NCBI GenBank assembly: GCA_009760855.2
Contig: WPIO01000674.1
Span: 1 to 12,583, forward strand
Length of the DNA stretch: 12,583 bases
Source of the DNA: Cristatella mucedo
Taxonomy: Eukaryota; Bryozoa; Phylactolaemata; Cristatellidae
Direction: 5' to 3'
The notes below the pieces were generated by a model. The model saw only the letters and a program-made list of their open reading frames with translations, ran no database searches and was not told the DNA's origin. The stretch's first letter is position 1; every line of letters begins with the position of its first letter. A program made the position numbers and the translations under genes. Positions 1 through 7,795 of the stretch are shown here, one piece after another.

Positions 1-7
1 CTGGCTG

Positions 8-22
8 GCAGCAGAGTGCTGC
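8..22. other. Hairpin-forming dyad 1 (first of about 100 occurrences)
   Basis: GCAGCA-GAG-TGCTGC is a perfect 6-bp stem with a 3-nt loop at consensus positions 8-22. It recurs in most monomers. In the second monomer of module X (3191, 5804, 7053, 9290, 10532) the loop GAG becomes GAC, giving GCAGCAG-A-CTGCTGC, a 15-bp odd palindrome. It is broken in monomers with GCAGAAGAGTGCAGC (5184, 5432, 8916). A structural or protein-binding role is speculation. Confidence 0.75.
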
Positions 23-499
23 ACCATGTTTAAAGCATTTCGCACGTAAATAACACGTTTCGCACGAGTTTCGCAGCAGATCGCGGAATATGTAGAAACT
101 TTGAATCTACATGTCGGAGCGTGCGCTGGCTGGCAGCAGAGTGCTGCACAATGTTTAAAGCATTTCGCACGTAAATAACACGTTTCGCACGAGTTCGCAG
201 CAGATCGCGGAATATGTAGAAACTTCGAATCTACATATCGGAGCGTGTGCTGGCTGGCAGCAGAGTGCTGCACCATGTTTAAAGCATTTCGCACGTAAAT
301 AACACGTTTTTCGCACTAGTTCGCAGCAGATCGCGGAATATGTAAAAACTTCAAATCTACATTTCGGAGCGTGCGCTGGCTGGCAGCAGAGTGCTGCACC
401 TTCTTTTAAAGCATTTCGCACGTAAATAACACATTTCGCACGAGTTCGCAGCAGATCGCGGAATATCTAGAAACTTTTAAATCCGCATTTCCGAGCGTG

Positions 500-566
500 T
501 TTCGCACGAGTTCGCAGCAGATCGCGGAATATGTAGAAACTTCAAATCTACATTTCGGAGCGTGCG
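500..566. repeat. Truncated monomer (67 bp)
   Basis: After GAGCGTG at 493-499 the sequence jumps straight to TTTCGCACGAG at 500, skipping the CTGGCTGG box, the hairpin and the first TTTCGCACG box. About 59 bp are missing relative to the consensus (positions 123-124 plus 1-57). The remainder, through GAGCGTGCG at 566, is normal. The junction shows at most a base or two of shared sequence, so it looks like a small deletion rather than a crossover in register. It is the only grossly shortened monomer in the window. Confidence 0.92.
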
Positions 567-901
567 CTGGCTGGCAGCAGAGTGCTGCACCTTGTTTTGA
601 GCATTTCGCACTCGAATAACACATTTCGCACGAGTTCGCAGCAGATCGCGGAATATCTAGAAACTTCAAATCTGCATGTCGGAGCGTGCGCTGGCTGGCA
701 GCAGAGTGCTGCACCATGTTTTAAAGCATTTCGCACGTAAATAACACGTTTCGCACGAGTTCGCAGCAGATCGCTGAATATGTAGAAACTTTAAATCTGC
801 ATGTCGGAGCGTGTGCTGGCTGGCAGCAGAGTGCTGCACCATGTTTAAAGCATTTCGCACGTAAATAACACGTTTCGCACGAGTTCGCAGCAGATCGCGG
901 A

Positions 902-928
902 ATATGTAGAAACTTCGAATCTACATAT
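902..928. other. Hairpin-forming dyad 2, example of the A-type 9-9-9 inverted repeat
   Basis: ATATGTAGA (902-910), the spacer AACTTCGAA (911-919) and TCTACATAT (920-928) form a perfect inverted repeat with 9-bp arms, at consensus positions 87-113. It is intact in many A-type monomers. B-type monomers have ATATCTAGA on the left and CTGCATG on the right, which destroys it without compensating changes. CAAAA-type monomers keep only a short GTA/TAC core. The spacer contains the palindrome TTCGAA. Confidence 0.85.
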
Positions 929-2089
929 CGGAGCGTGTGCTGGCTGGCAGCAGAGTGCTGCACCATGTTTAAAGCATTTCGCACGTAAATAACACGTTTC
1001 GCACGAGTTCGCAGCAGATCGCGGAATATGTAGAAACTTCAAATCTGCATGTCGGAGCGTGCGCTGGCTGGCAGCAGAGTGCTGCACCTTGTTTAAAGCA
1101 TTTCCCACGTAAATAACACGTTTTGCACAAGTTCGCAGCAGATCGCGGAATATCTAGAAAGTTCAAATCTACATTTCAGAGCGTGTGCTGGCTGGCAGCA
1201 GAGTGCTGCACCATGTTTAAAGCATTGCCCACGTAAATAACACGTTTCGCACGAGTTCGCAGCAGATCGCGGAATATGTAGAAACTTCGAATCTACATAT
1301 CGGAGCGTGCGCTGGCTGGCAGCAGAGTGCTGCACCATGTTTTAAAGCATTTCGCACGTAAATAACACGTTTCGCACGAGTTCGCAGCAGATCGCGGAAT
1401 ATGTAGAAACTTCGAATCTACATATCGGAGCGTGCGCTGGCTGGCAGCAGAGTGCTGCACCTTGTTTAAAGCATTTCGCACGTAAATAACACGTGTCGCA
1501 CGAGTTCGCAGCAGATTGCGGAATATCTAGAAACTTTCGAATCTACATATCGGAGCGTGTGCTGGCTGGCAGCAGAGTGCTGCACCATGTTTAAAGCATT
1601 TCGCACGTAAATAACACGTTTCGCACGAGATCGCAGCAGATCGCGGAATATGTAAAAACTTCAAATCTACACATATCGGAGCGTGCGCTGGCTGGCAGCA
1701 GAGTGCTGCACCTTGTTTAAAGCATTTCGCACTCGAATAACACATTTCGCACGAGTTCGCAGCAGATCGCGGAATATGTAGAAACTTAAATCTACATATC
1801 AAAGCGTGCGCTGGCTGGCAGCAGAGTGCTGCACCATGTTTAAAGCATTTCGCACGTAAATAACACGTTTCGCACGAGTTCGCAGCAGATCGCGGAATAT
1901 GTAGAAACTTCGAATCTACATATCGGAGAGCGTGCGCTGGCTGGCAGCAGAGTGCTGCACCATGTTTAAAGCATTTCGCACGTAAATAACACATTTCGCA
2001 CGAGTTCGCAGCAGATCGCGGAATATGTAGAAAGTTCAAATCTGCATGTCGGAGCGTGTGCTGGCTGGCAGCAGAGTGCTGCACCCATG

Positions 2090-2107
2090 TTTAAAGCATT
2101 TAAAGCA
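2090..2107. repeat. 9-bp tandem duplication inside m17
   Basis: TTTAAAGCA is present twice in a row (2090-2098 and 2099-2107). With one extra C just upstream (GCACCC), this makes m17 the longest monomer at 134 bp. No other monomer has it, so it is a private, probably recent slippage event. Confidence 0.9.
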
Positions 2108-2570
2108 TTTCGCACGTAAATAACACGTTTCGCACGAGTTCGCAGCAGATCGCGGAATATGTAGAAAGTTCGAATCTACATATCGGAGCGTGTGCTGGCT
2201 GGCAGCAGAGTGCTGCACCATGTTTAAAGCATTTCGCACGTAAATAACACGTTTCGCACGAGTTCGCAGCAGATCGCGTAACATGTAGAAACTTCGAATC
2301 TACATATCGCAGCGTGCGCTGGCTGGCTGGCAGCAGAGTGCTGCACCATGTTTAAAGCATTTCGCACGTAAATAACACGTTTCGCACTACTTCGCAGCAG
2401 ATCGTGGAATATGTAGAAACTTCGAATGTACATATCGGAGCGTGTGCTGGCTGGCAGCAGAGTGCTGCACCATGTTTAAAGCATTTCGCACGTAAATAAC
2501 ACGTTTCGCACGAGTTCGCAGCAGATCGCGTAATATGTAGAAACTTCGAATCTACATATCGGAGCGTGCG

Positions 2571-2694
2571 CTGGCTGGCAGCAGAGTGCTGCACCTAGTT
2601 TAAAGCATTTCGCACGTAAATAACACGTTTCGCACTACTTCGCAGCAGATCGCGGAATACGTAGAAACATCGAATCTACATATCGGAGCGTGTG
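2571..2694. repeat. Hybrid monomer m21
   Basis: The 5' part has CACTACTTCGCAGCAG, as in m37 (4564). The 3' part has GAATACGTAGAAACATCG, as in m38 (4688). It is flanked by m20, which shares GCGTAATATG with m36, and by m22, which shares CACAAAATCGCAG with m39. So one monomer here corresponds to two in the related block 4440-5183. This is the footprint of an unequal exchange between neighbouring monomers, although the reverse (an expansion in the other block) fits equally well. Confidence 0.65.
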
Positions 2695-3066
2695 CTGGCT
2701 GGCAGCAGAGTGCTGCACCATGTTTAAAGCATTTCGCACGTAAATAACACGTTTCGCACAAAATCGCAGCAGATCACGGAATATGTAAAAACTTCAAATC
2801 TACATTTAGGAGCGTGCGCTGGCTGGCAGAAAAGTGCTGCACCTTGTTTTGAGCATTTCGCACTCGAATAATACATTTCGCACGAGTTTGCAGCAGATCG
2901 CGGAATATCTAGAAAGTTTAAATCTACATATCGAAGCGTGAGCTGGCTAGCAGCAGAGTGCTGCACCATGTTTAAAGCATTTCGCACGTAAATAACACGT
3001 TTTGCACGAGTTCGCAGCAGATCGCGGAATATGGTAAAACTTCAAATCTACATTTCAGAGCGTGCT
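2695..3066. repeat. Module Y copy 1 (m22-m24)
   Basis: Module Y is three monomers in fixed order. The first has CACAAAATCGCAG and GATCACGG with a weakened inverted repeat. The second is a B-type monomer with GGCAGAAAAGTGCTG and AATAATACATTTCGC. The third begins with GGCTAGCAGCAG. The other copies start at 4067, 4812, 7796 and 11279. This copy is closest to the one at 4812: both have TCGAAGCGTGAGCTGG at the second-to-third junction, where the remaining copies have TCAAAGCGTGCT. Confidence 0.85.
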
Positions 3067-3440
3067 CTGGCTGGCAGCAGAGTGCTGTACCTTGTTTTGA
3101 GCATTTCGGACTCGAATAACACATTTCGCACGAGTTCGCAGCAGATCGCGGAATATCTAGAAACTTCATATCTGCATGTCGGAGCGTGCACTGGCTAGCA
3201 GCAGACTGCTGCACCACGTTTAAAGCACTTTGGGCGTAAATAACACGTTTTTCGCACGAGTTCGCAGCAGATCGCTGAATATGTAGAAACTTTAAATCTG
3301 CATGTCGGAGCGTGCACTTGCTGGCAGCAGTGTGCTGCACCTTGTTTAAAGCATTTCGCACGTAAATAACACGTTTTGCACGAGTTCGCAGGAGATCGCG
3401 GAAAATGTAGAAACTTCGAATCTACATATAGGAGCGTGTG
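3067..3440. repeat. Module X copy 1 (m25-m27)
   Basis: Module X is three monomers in order. The first has GCTGTACCTTG and AAACTTCATATCTGCATG. The second has GGCTAGCAGCAGACTGC, where the hairpin becomes a 15-bp odd palindrome. The third begins with CACTTGCTGGCAGCAGTGTG. The other copies start at 5680, 6929, 9166 and 10410. This copy has CACGTTTAAAGCACTTTGGGCG in the middle monomer, as at 10532, and a two-base longer CGTTTTTCGC. Confidence 0.85.
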
Positions 3441-3936
3441 CTGGCTGGCAGCAGAGTGCTGCACCATGTTTAAAGCATTTCGCACGTAAATAACACGTTT
3501 TCGCACGAGTTCGCAGCAGATCGCGGAATATGTAGAAACTTCAAATCTACATTTAGGAGCATGCACTGGCTGGCAGCAGAGTGCTGCACCTTGTTTTGAG
3601 ATTTCGCACTCGAATAACACATTTCGCACGAGTTCGCAGCAGATCGCTAAATATCTAGAAAGTTCAAATCTGCATGTCGGAGCGTGTGCTGGCTGGCAGC
3701 AGAGTGATGCACCATGTTTTAAAGCATTTCGCACGTAAATAACACGTTTCGCACGAGTTCGCAGCAGATCGCGGAATATGTAGAAACATCGAATCTACAT
3801 ATCGGAGCGTGCGCTGGCTGGCAGCAGAGTGCTGCACCAGTTTAAAGCATTTCGCACGTAAATAACACGTTTCGCACTACTTCGCAGCAGATCGCGGAAT
3901 ATGTAGATACTTCGAATCTACATATCGGAGCGTGCG

Positions 3937-3960
3937 CTGGCTGGCTGCAGCAGCAGAGTG
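3937..3960. repeat. GGCT/GCA micro-expansion at the start of m32
   Basis: The usual CTGGCTGGCAGCAGAG box is stretched to include a third GCTG and an additional CAG (CTGGCTGGCTGCAGCAGCAG), so m32 is 130 bp. The orthologous monomers at 7672 and 11155 lack it. A milder expansion, CTGGCTGGCTGGCAG, is at 2319-2333. Confidence 0.88.
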
Positions 3961-4066
3961 CTGCACCATATTTAAAGCATTTCGCACGTAAATAACACAT
4001 TTCGCACGAGTTCGCAGCAGATCGCGGAATATGTAGAAACATCGAATCTACATATCGGAGCGTGTG

Positions 4067-4439
4067 CTGGCTGGCAGCAGAGTGCTGCACCATGTTTAAA
4101 GCATTTCGCACGTAAATAACACGTTTCGCACAAAATCGCAGCAGATCACGGAATATGTAAAAACTTCAAATCTACATTTAGGAGCGTGCGCTGGCTGGCA
4201 GAAAAGTGCTGCACCTTGTTTTGAGCATTTCGCACTCGAATAATACATTTCGCACGAGTTTTGCAGCAGATCGCGGAATATCTAGAAAGTTTAAATCTAC
4301 ATATCAAAGCGTGCTCTGGCTAGCAGCAGAGTGCTGTACCATGTTTTAAGCATTTCGCACGTAAATAACACGTTTCGCACGAGTTCGCAGCAGATCGCGG
4401 AATATGTAGAAACCTAAAATCCACATTTAGGAGCGTGCG
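4067..4439. repeat. Module Y copy 2 (m33-m35)
   Basis: This is the same three-monomer order as at 2695, with CACAAAATCGC, GGCAGAAAAGTG and CTCTGGCTAGCAGCAG. The third monomer has GCTGTACCATGTTTTAAGC, matching 8044 and 11525, so this copy belongs with the HOR lineage. Its 3' end departs from both of those. Confidence 0.82.
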
Positions 4440-5183
4440 CTGGCTGGCAGCAGAGTGCTGCACCATGTTTAAAGCATTTCGCACGTAAATAACACGTTTC
4501 GCACGAGTTCGCAGCAGATCGCGTAATATGTAGAAACTTCGAATCTACATATCGGAGCGTGCGCTGGCTGGCAGCAGAGTGCTGCACCATGTTTAAAGCA
4601 TTTCGCACGTAAATAACACGTTTCGCACTACTTCGCAGCAGATCGCGGAATATGTAGAAACTTCGAATCCACATATCGGAGCGTGCGCTGGCTGGCAGCA
4701 GAGTGCTGCACCATGTTTAAAGCATTTCGCACGTAAATAACACATTTCGCACGAGTTCGCAGCAGATCGCGGAATACGTAGAAACATCGAATCTACATAT
4801 CGGAGCGTGTGCTGGCTGGCAGCAGAGTGCTGCACCATGTTTAAAGCATTTCGCACGTAAATAACACGTTTCGCACAAAATCGCAGCAGATCACGGAATA
4901 TGTAAAAACTTCAAATCTACATTTAGGAGCGTGCTCTGGCTGGCAGAAAAGTGCTGCACCTTGTTTTGAGCATTTCGCACTCGAATAATACATTTCGCAC
5001 GAGTTTGCAGCAGATCGCAGAATATCTAGAAAGTTTAAATCTACATATCGAAGCGTGAGCTGGCTAGCAGCAGAGTGCTGCACAATGTTTAAAGCATTTC
5101 GCACGTAAATAACACGTTTCGCACGAGTTCGCAGCAGATCGCGGAATATGTAGAAACTTCGAATCTACATATCGGAGCGTGAG
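4440..5183. repeat. Block m36-m41, related to m20-m24
   Basis: Six monomers of exactly 124 bp start at 4440, 4564, 4688, 4812, 4936 and 5060. GCGTAATATG in m36 matches m20 at about 2528. CACTACTTCGCAG in m37 and GAATACGTAG in m38 are both combined in m21. m39-m41 are module Y and closely match m22-m24. So the stretch 2447-3066 and this block descend from one segment, with five monomers in one and six in the other. The block lies immediately left of the 28-monomer HOR and shares no long colinear run with its first monomers. Confidence 0.75.
4812..5183. repeat. Module Y copy 3 (m39-m41)
   Basis: This copy is nearly the same as the one at 2695, including TCGAAGCGTGAGCTGGCTAG. It lies six monomers (745 bp) after the copy at 4067, so two module Y lineages sit side by side. 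Confidence 0.82.
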
Positions 5184-5679
5184 CTGGCTGGCAGAAGAGT
5201 GCAGCACCATGTTTTGAGCATTTCGCACTCGAATAATACATTTCGCACGAGTTTGCAGCAGATCGCGGAATATCTAGAAAGTTCAAATCTACATATTGAA
5301 GCCTGCGCAGGCTGGCAGCAGAGTGCTGTACCATGTTTAAAGCATTTCGCACGTAAATAACACGTTTTGCACGAGTTCGCAGCAGATCGCGGAATATGTA
5401 GAAACTTCGAATCTACATATCGGAGCGTGAGCTGGCTGGCAGAAGAGTGCAGCACCATGTTTAAAGCATTTCGCACGTAAATAACACATTTCGCACGAGT
5501 TCGTAGCAGATTGCGGAATATGTAGAAACTTCGAATCTACATATCGGAGCGTGCGCTGGCTGGCAGCAGAGTGCTGCACCTACTTTAAAGCATTTCGCAC
5601 GTAAATAACACGTTTCGCACTACTTCTCAGCAGATCGTGGAATATGTAGAAACTTCGAATGTACATATCGGAGCGTGCA

Positions 5680-6051
5680 CTGGCTGGCAGCAGAGTGCTG
5701 TACCTTGTTTAAGGCATTTCGGACTGGAATAACACATTTCGCACGAGTTCGCAGCAGATCGCGGAATATCTAGAAACTTCATATCTGCATGTCGGAGCGT
5801 GCGCTGCCTAGCAGCAGACTGCTGCACCATGTTTAAAGCACTTCGCACGTAAATAACACGTTTCGAACGAGTTCGCAGCAGATCGCTGAATATGTAGAAA
5901 CTTTAAATCTGCATGTTGGAGCACGCACTTGCTGGCAGCAGTGTGCTGCACCTTGTTTAAAGCATTTCGCACGTAAATAACACGTTTTGCACGAGTTCGC
6001 AGCAGATCGCGGAATATCTAGAAAGTTCAAATCTGCATGTCGGAGCGTGTG
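5680..6051. repeat. Module X copy 2 (m46-m48)
   Basis: It carries GCTGTACC, CAGACTGCTGCACC and CACTTGCTGGCAGCAGTGTG in order. The middle monomer keeps CACCATGTTTAAAGCACTTCGC, unlike the CACG variant of the copies at 3067, 6929 and 10410. The first monomer has a unique TTTCGGACTGGAATAAC at 5718-5734, where the corresponding copy at 9166 has ordinary A-type sequence. The GCTGCCTAG at 5805 is also private. Confidence 0.8.
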
Positions 6052-6098
6052 CTTGCTTGCAGAAGAGTGCTGCACCATGTTTAAAGCATTTCGCACGT

Positions 6099-6106
6099 AA
6101 AAAAAA
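6099..6106. repeat. A8 homopolymer replacing TAAATAAC in m49
   Basis: The usual GTAAATAACACG reads GTAAAAAAAACACG, lengthening m49 to 126 bp. Downstream TTTCAAACAACTTC also departs from the family. The partner monomer at 9538 lacks both changes. A base-calling or assembly error at the homopolymer is possible. Confidence 0.8.
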
Positions 6107-6177
6107 CACGTTTCAAACAACTTCGCAGCAGATCACGGAATATGTAGAAACTTTAAATCTACATATCGGAGCGTCCG

Positions 6178-6425
6178 CTGGCTGGCAGCAGAGTGCTGCA
6201 CCTTGTTTCAATCATTTCGCACGTAAATAACACATTTGGCAGTAGTTCGCAGCAGATCGCTGAGTATCTACAAACTTCAAATATGCATGTCGGAGCGTGA
6301 GCTGACTGGCAGCAGAGTGCTGCACGTTGTTTCAAGGATTTCGCACATCAATAACACATTTCGCACGACTTGCCAGCGGATCACGGAATATCTAGAAAGT
6401 TCAAATCTGCATGTCGGAGCGTGTC
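6178..6425. repeat. Highly diverged monomer pair m50-m51 (copy A)
   Basis: These two monomers carry many substitutions seen nowhere else except in their partners at 9662: GTTTCAATCATTTCGC, CATTTGGCAGTAGTTCGC, TATCTACAAACTTC, CAAATATGCATG, CTGACTGGCAG, GTTTCAAGGATTTCGC, CACATCAATAAC and GACTTGCCAGCGGATCACGG. The pair matches 9662-9909 base for base as I read it. It appears to be an old monomer lineage preserved inside the HOR. An 80-codon plus-strand frame crosses it, but it has no counterpart elsewhere in the array and no recognisable protein feature. Confidence 0.85.
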
Positions 6426-6928
6426 CTGGCTTGCAGCAGAGTGCTGCACCATGTTTAAAGCATTTCGCACGTAAATAAAACGTTTCGCACAAGTTCGCAG
6501 CAGATCGCACAATATGTAGAAACTTCAAATCTACATTTAGGAGCGTGCGCTGGCTGCCAGAAGAGTGCTGCACCTTGTTTTGAGCATTTCGCACTCGAAT
6601 AATACATTTCGCACGAGTTTGCAGCAGATCGCTAAATATCTAGAAAGTTCAAATCTGCATGTCGGAGCGTGTGCTGGCTGGCAGCAGAGTGATGCACCAT
6701 GTTTAAAGCATTTCGCACGTAAATAACACGTTTTGCACAGTTCGCGAGTTCGCAGCAGATCGCGGAATATGTAGAAACTTCGAATCTACATATCGGAGCG
6801 TGAGCAGGCTGGCAGAAGAGTGCTGCACCTTGTTTAAAGCATTTCGCACGTAAATAACACATTTCACACAAGTTCGCAGGAGATTGCGGAATATGGTAAA
6901 ACTTCAAATCTACATTTTAGAGCGTGCT

Positions 6929-7300
6929 CTGACTGGCAGCAGAGTGCTGTACCTTGTTTTGAGCATTTCGGACTCGAATAACACATTTCGCACGAGTTCG
7001 CAGCAGATCGCGGAATATCTAGAAACTTCATATCTGCATGTCGGAGCGTGCACTGGCTAGCAGCAGACTGCTGCACCACGTTTAAAGCACTTCGGGCGTA
7101 AATAACACGTTTCGCACGAGTTCGCAGCAGATCGCTGAATAAGTAGAAACTTTAAATCTGCATGTCGGAGCGTGCACTTGCTGGCAGCAGTGTGCTGCAC
7201 CTTGTTTAAAGCATTTCGCACGTAAATAACACGTTTTGCACGAGTTCGCAGGAGATCGCGGAAAATGTAGAAACTTCGAATCTACATATAGGAGCGTGTG
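6929..7300. repeat. Module X copy 3 (m56-m58)
   Basis: It begins CTCTGACTGGCAG with GCTGTACC and TTTCGGACTCG. The middle monomer has CAGACTGCTGCACCACG and GCACTTCGGGCG. The third has CACTTGCTGGCAGCAGTG. It lies ten monomers after the copy at 5680, and the same ten-monomer spacing is repeated in HOR copy B. Confidence 0.85.
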
Positions 7301-7547
7301 CTGGCTGGCAGCAGAGTGCTGCACCATGTTTAAAGCATTTCGCACGTAAATGACACGTTTTGCACGAGTTCGCAGGAGATCGCGGAAAATGTAGAAACTT
7401 CAAATCTACATTTAGGAGCGTGCGCTGGCTGGCAGCAGAGTGCTGCACCTTGTTTTGAGATTTCGCACTCGAATAACACATTTCGCACGAGTTCGCAGCA
7501 GATCGCTAAATATCTAGAAAGTTCAAATCTGCATGTCGGAGCGTGTG

Positions 7548-7671
7548 CTGGCTGGCAGCAGAGTGATGCACCATGTTTAAAGCATTTCGCACGTAAATAA
7601 CACGTTTCGCACTACTTCGCAGCAGATCGCGGAATATGTAGATACTTCGAATCTACATATCGGAGCGTGCG
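7548..7671. repeat. Hybrid monomer m61 (copy A)
   Basis: The 5' part (GAGTGATGCACCATG) matches m30 at 3689. The 3' part (CACTACTTCGCAG and GTAGATACTTCG) matches m31 at 3814. One monomer therefore stands where the partial copy at 2943-4439 has two, consistent with an in-register one-monomer exchange. The same hybrid is in copy B at 11031, so the event predates duplication of the HOR. Confidence 0.75.
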
Positions 7672-7795
7672 CTGGCTGGCAGCAGAGTGCTGCACCATAT
7701 TTAAAGCATTTCGGACGTAAATAACACATTTCGCACGAGTTCGCAGCAGATCGCGGAATATGTAGAAACATCGAATCTCCATATCGGAGCGTGTG

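Larger units (their letters stand above)
1..2942. repeat. Left block m1-m23, mostly A-type monomers without clear HOR
   Basis: Monomers start at 1, 126, 250, 376, (truncated from 500), 567, 691, 816, 940, 1064, 1188, 1312, 1437, 1562, 1688, 1811, 1937, 2061, 2195, 2319, 2447, 2571, 2695 and 2819. Most are A-type, with CACGTAAATAACACG and ATATGTAGAAACTTC. m5 (567) and m23 (2819) are B-type with GTTTTGAGC and CACTCGAATAA. m14 (1688) is mixed: it has GTTTAAAGC but CACTCGAATAA. Lengths vary more here (123-134 bp) than in the HOR copies, mostly from one- to two-base insertions plus larger changes in m17 and m19. I could not find a multi-monomer unit repeated within m1-m18. m20-m23 are related to m36-m40 to the right. 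Confidence 0.85.
2943..4439. repeat. Partial, diverged third HOR copy (m24-m35)
   Basis: Monomers start at 2943, 3067, 3191, 3317, 3441, 3566, 3689, 3814, 3937, 4067, 4191 and 4316. Their order of diagnostic variants matches m55-m65 (6805-8169) and m83-m93 (10286-11648). Shared marks are AATATGGTAAAAC at the end of the first; GCTGTACC with TTTCGGACTCG; CAGACTGCTGCACCACG; CACTTGCTGGCAGCAGTG; the shortened GTTTTGAGATTTCGC; GAGTGATGCACC; CACCATATTTAAAGC; then module Y. It has 12 monomers where the other two have 11, because m30 and m31 here correspond to a single monomer at 7548 and 11031. Similarity is lost after m35, whose 3' end (AAACCTAAAATCCAC) has no counterpart. Confidence 0.85.

Noticed and set aside
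8-22. Rho-independent terminator from the GCAGCA/TGCTGC hairpin
   Set aside because: There is no following T tract, and the context is a repeated satellite rather than a bacterial operon.
58-75. CENP-B box-like TTCGCACGAGTTCGC
   Set aside because: It starts TTCG with an A at the right distance, but the essential CGGG is TCGC. The match is too weak to call.
1527-2084. Long minus-strand reading frame of 185 codons, and dozens of Cys-rich frames of 80-130 codons
   Set aside because: All are readings of the 124-bp repeat. They share the same peptides in rotating frames, overlap by 16 nt, begin at repeat-encoded GTG or ATG and tolerate indels not divisible by three. The longest frame arises only because small indels reset the phase. 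No protein family is recognisable.
6236-6478. Plus-strand frame (80 codons) repeated at 9720-9962
   Set aside because: It is conserved only because the two HOR copies are near identical. It runs across monomer boundaries, its end changes after a four-base indel in the second copy (about 9907), and it resembles no known domain.
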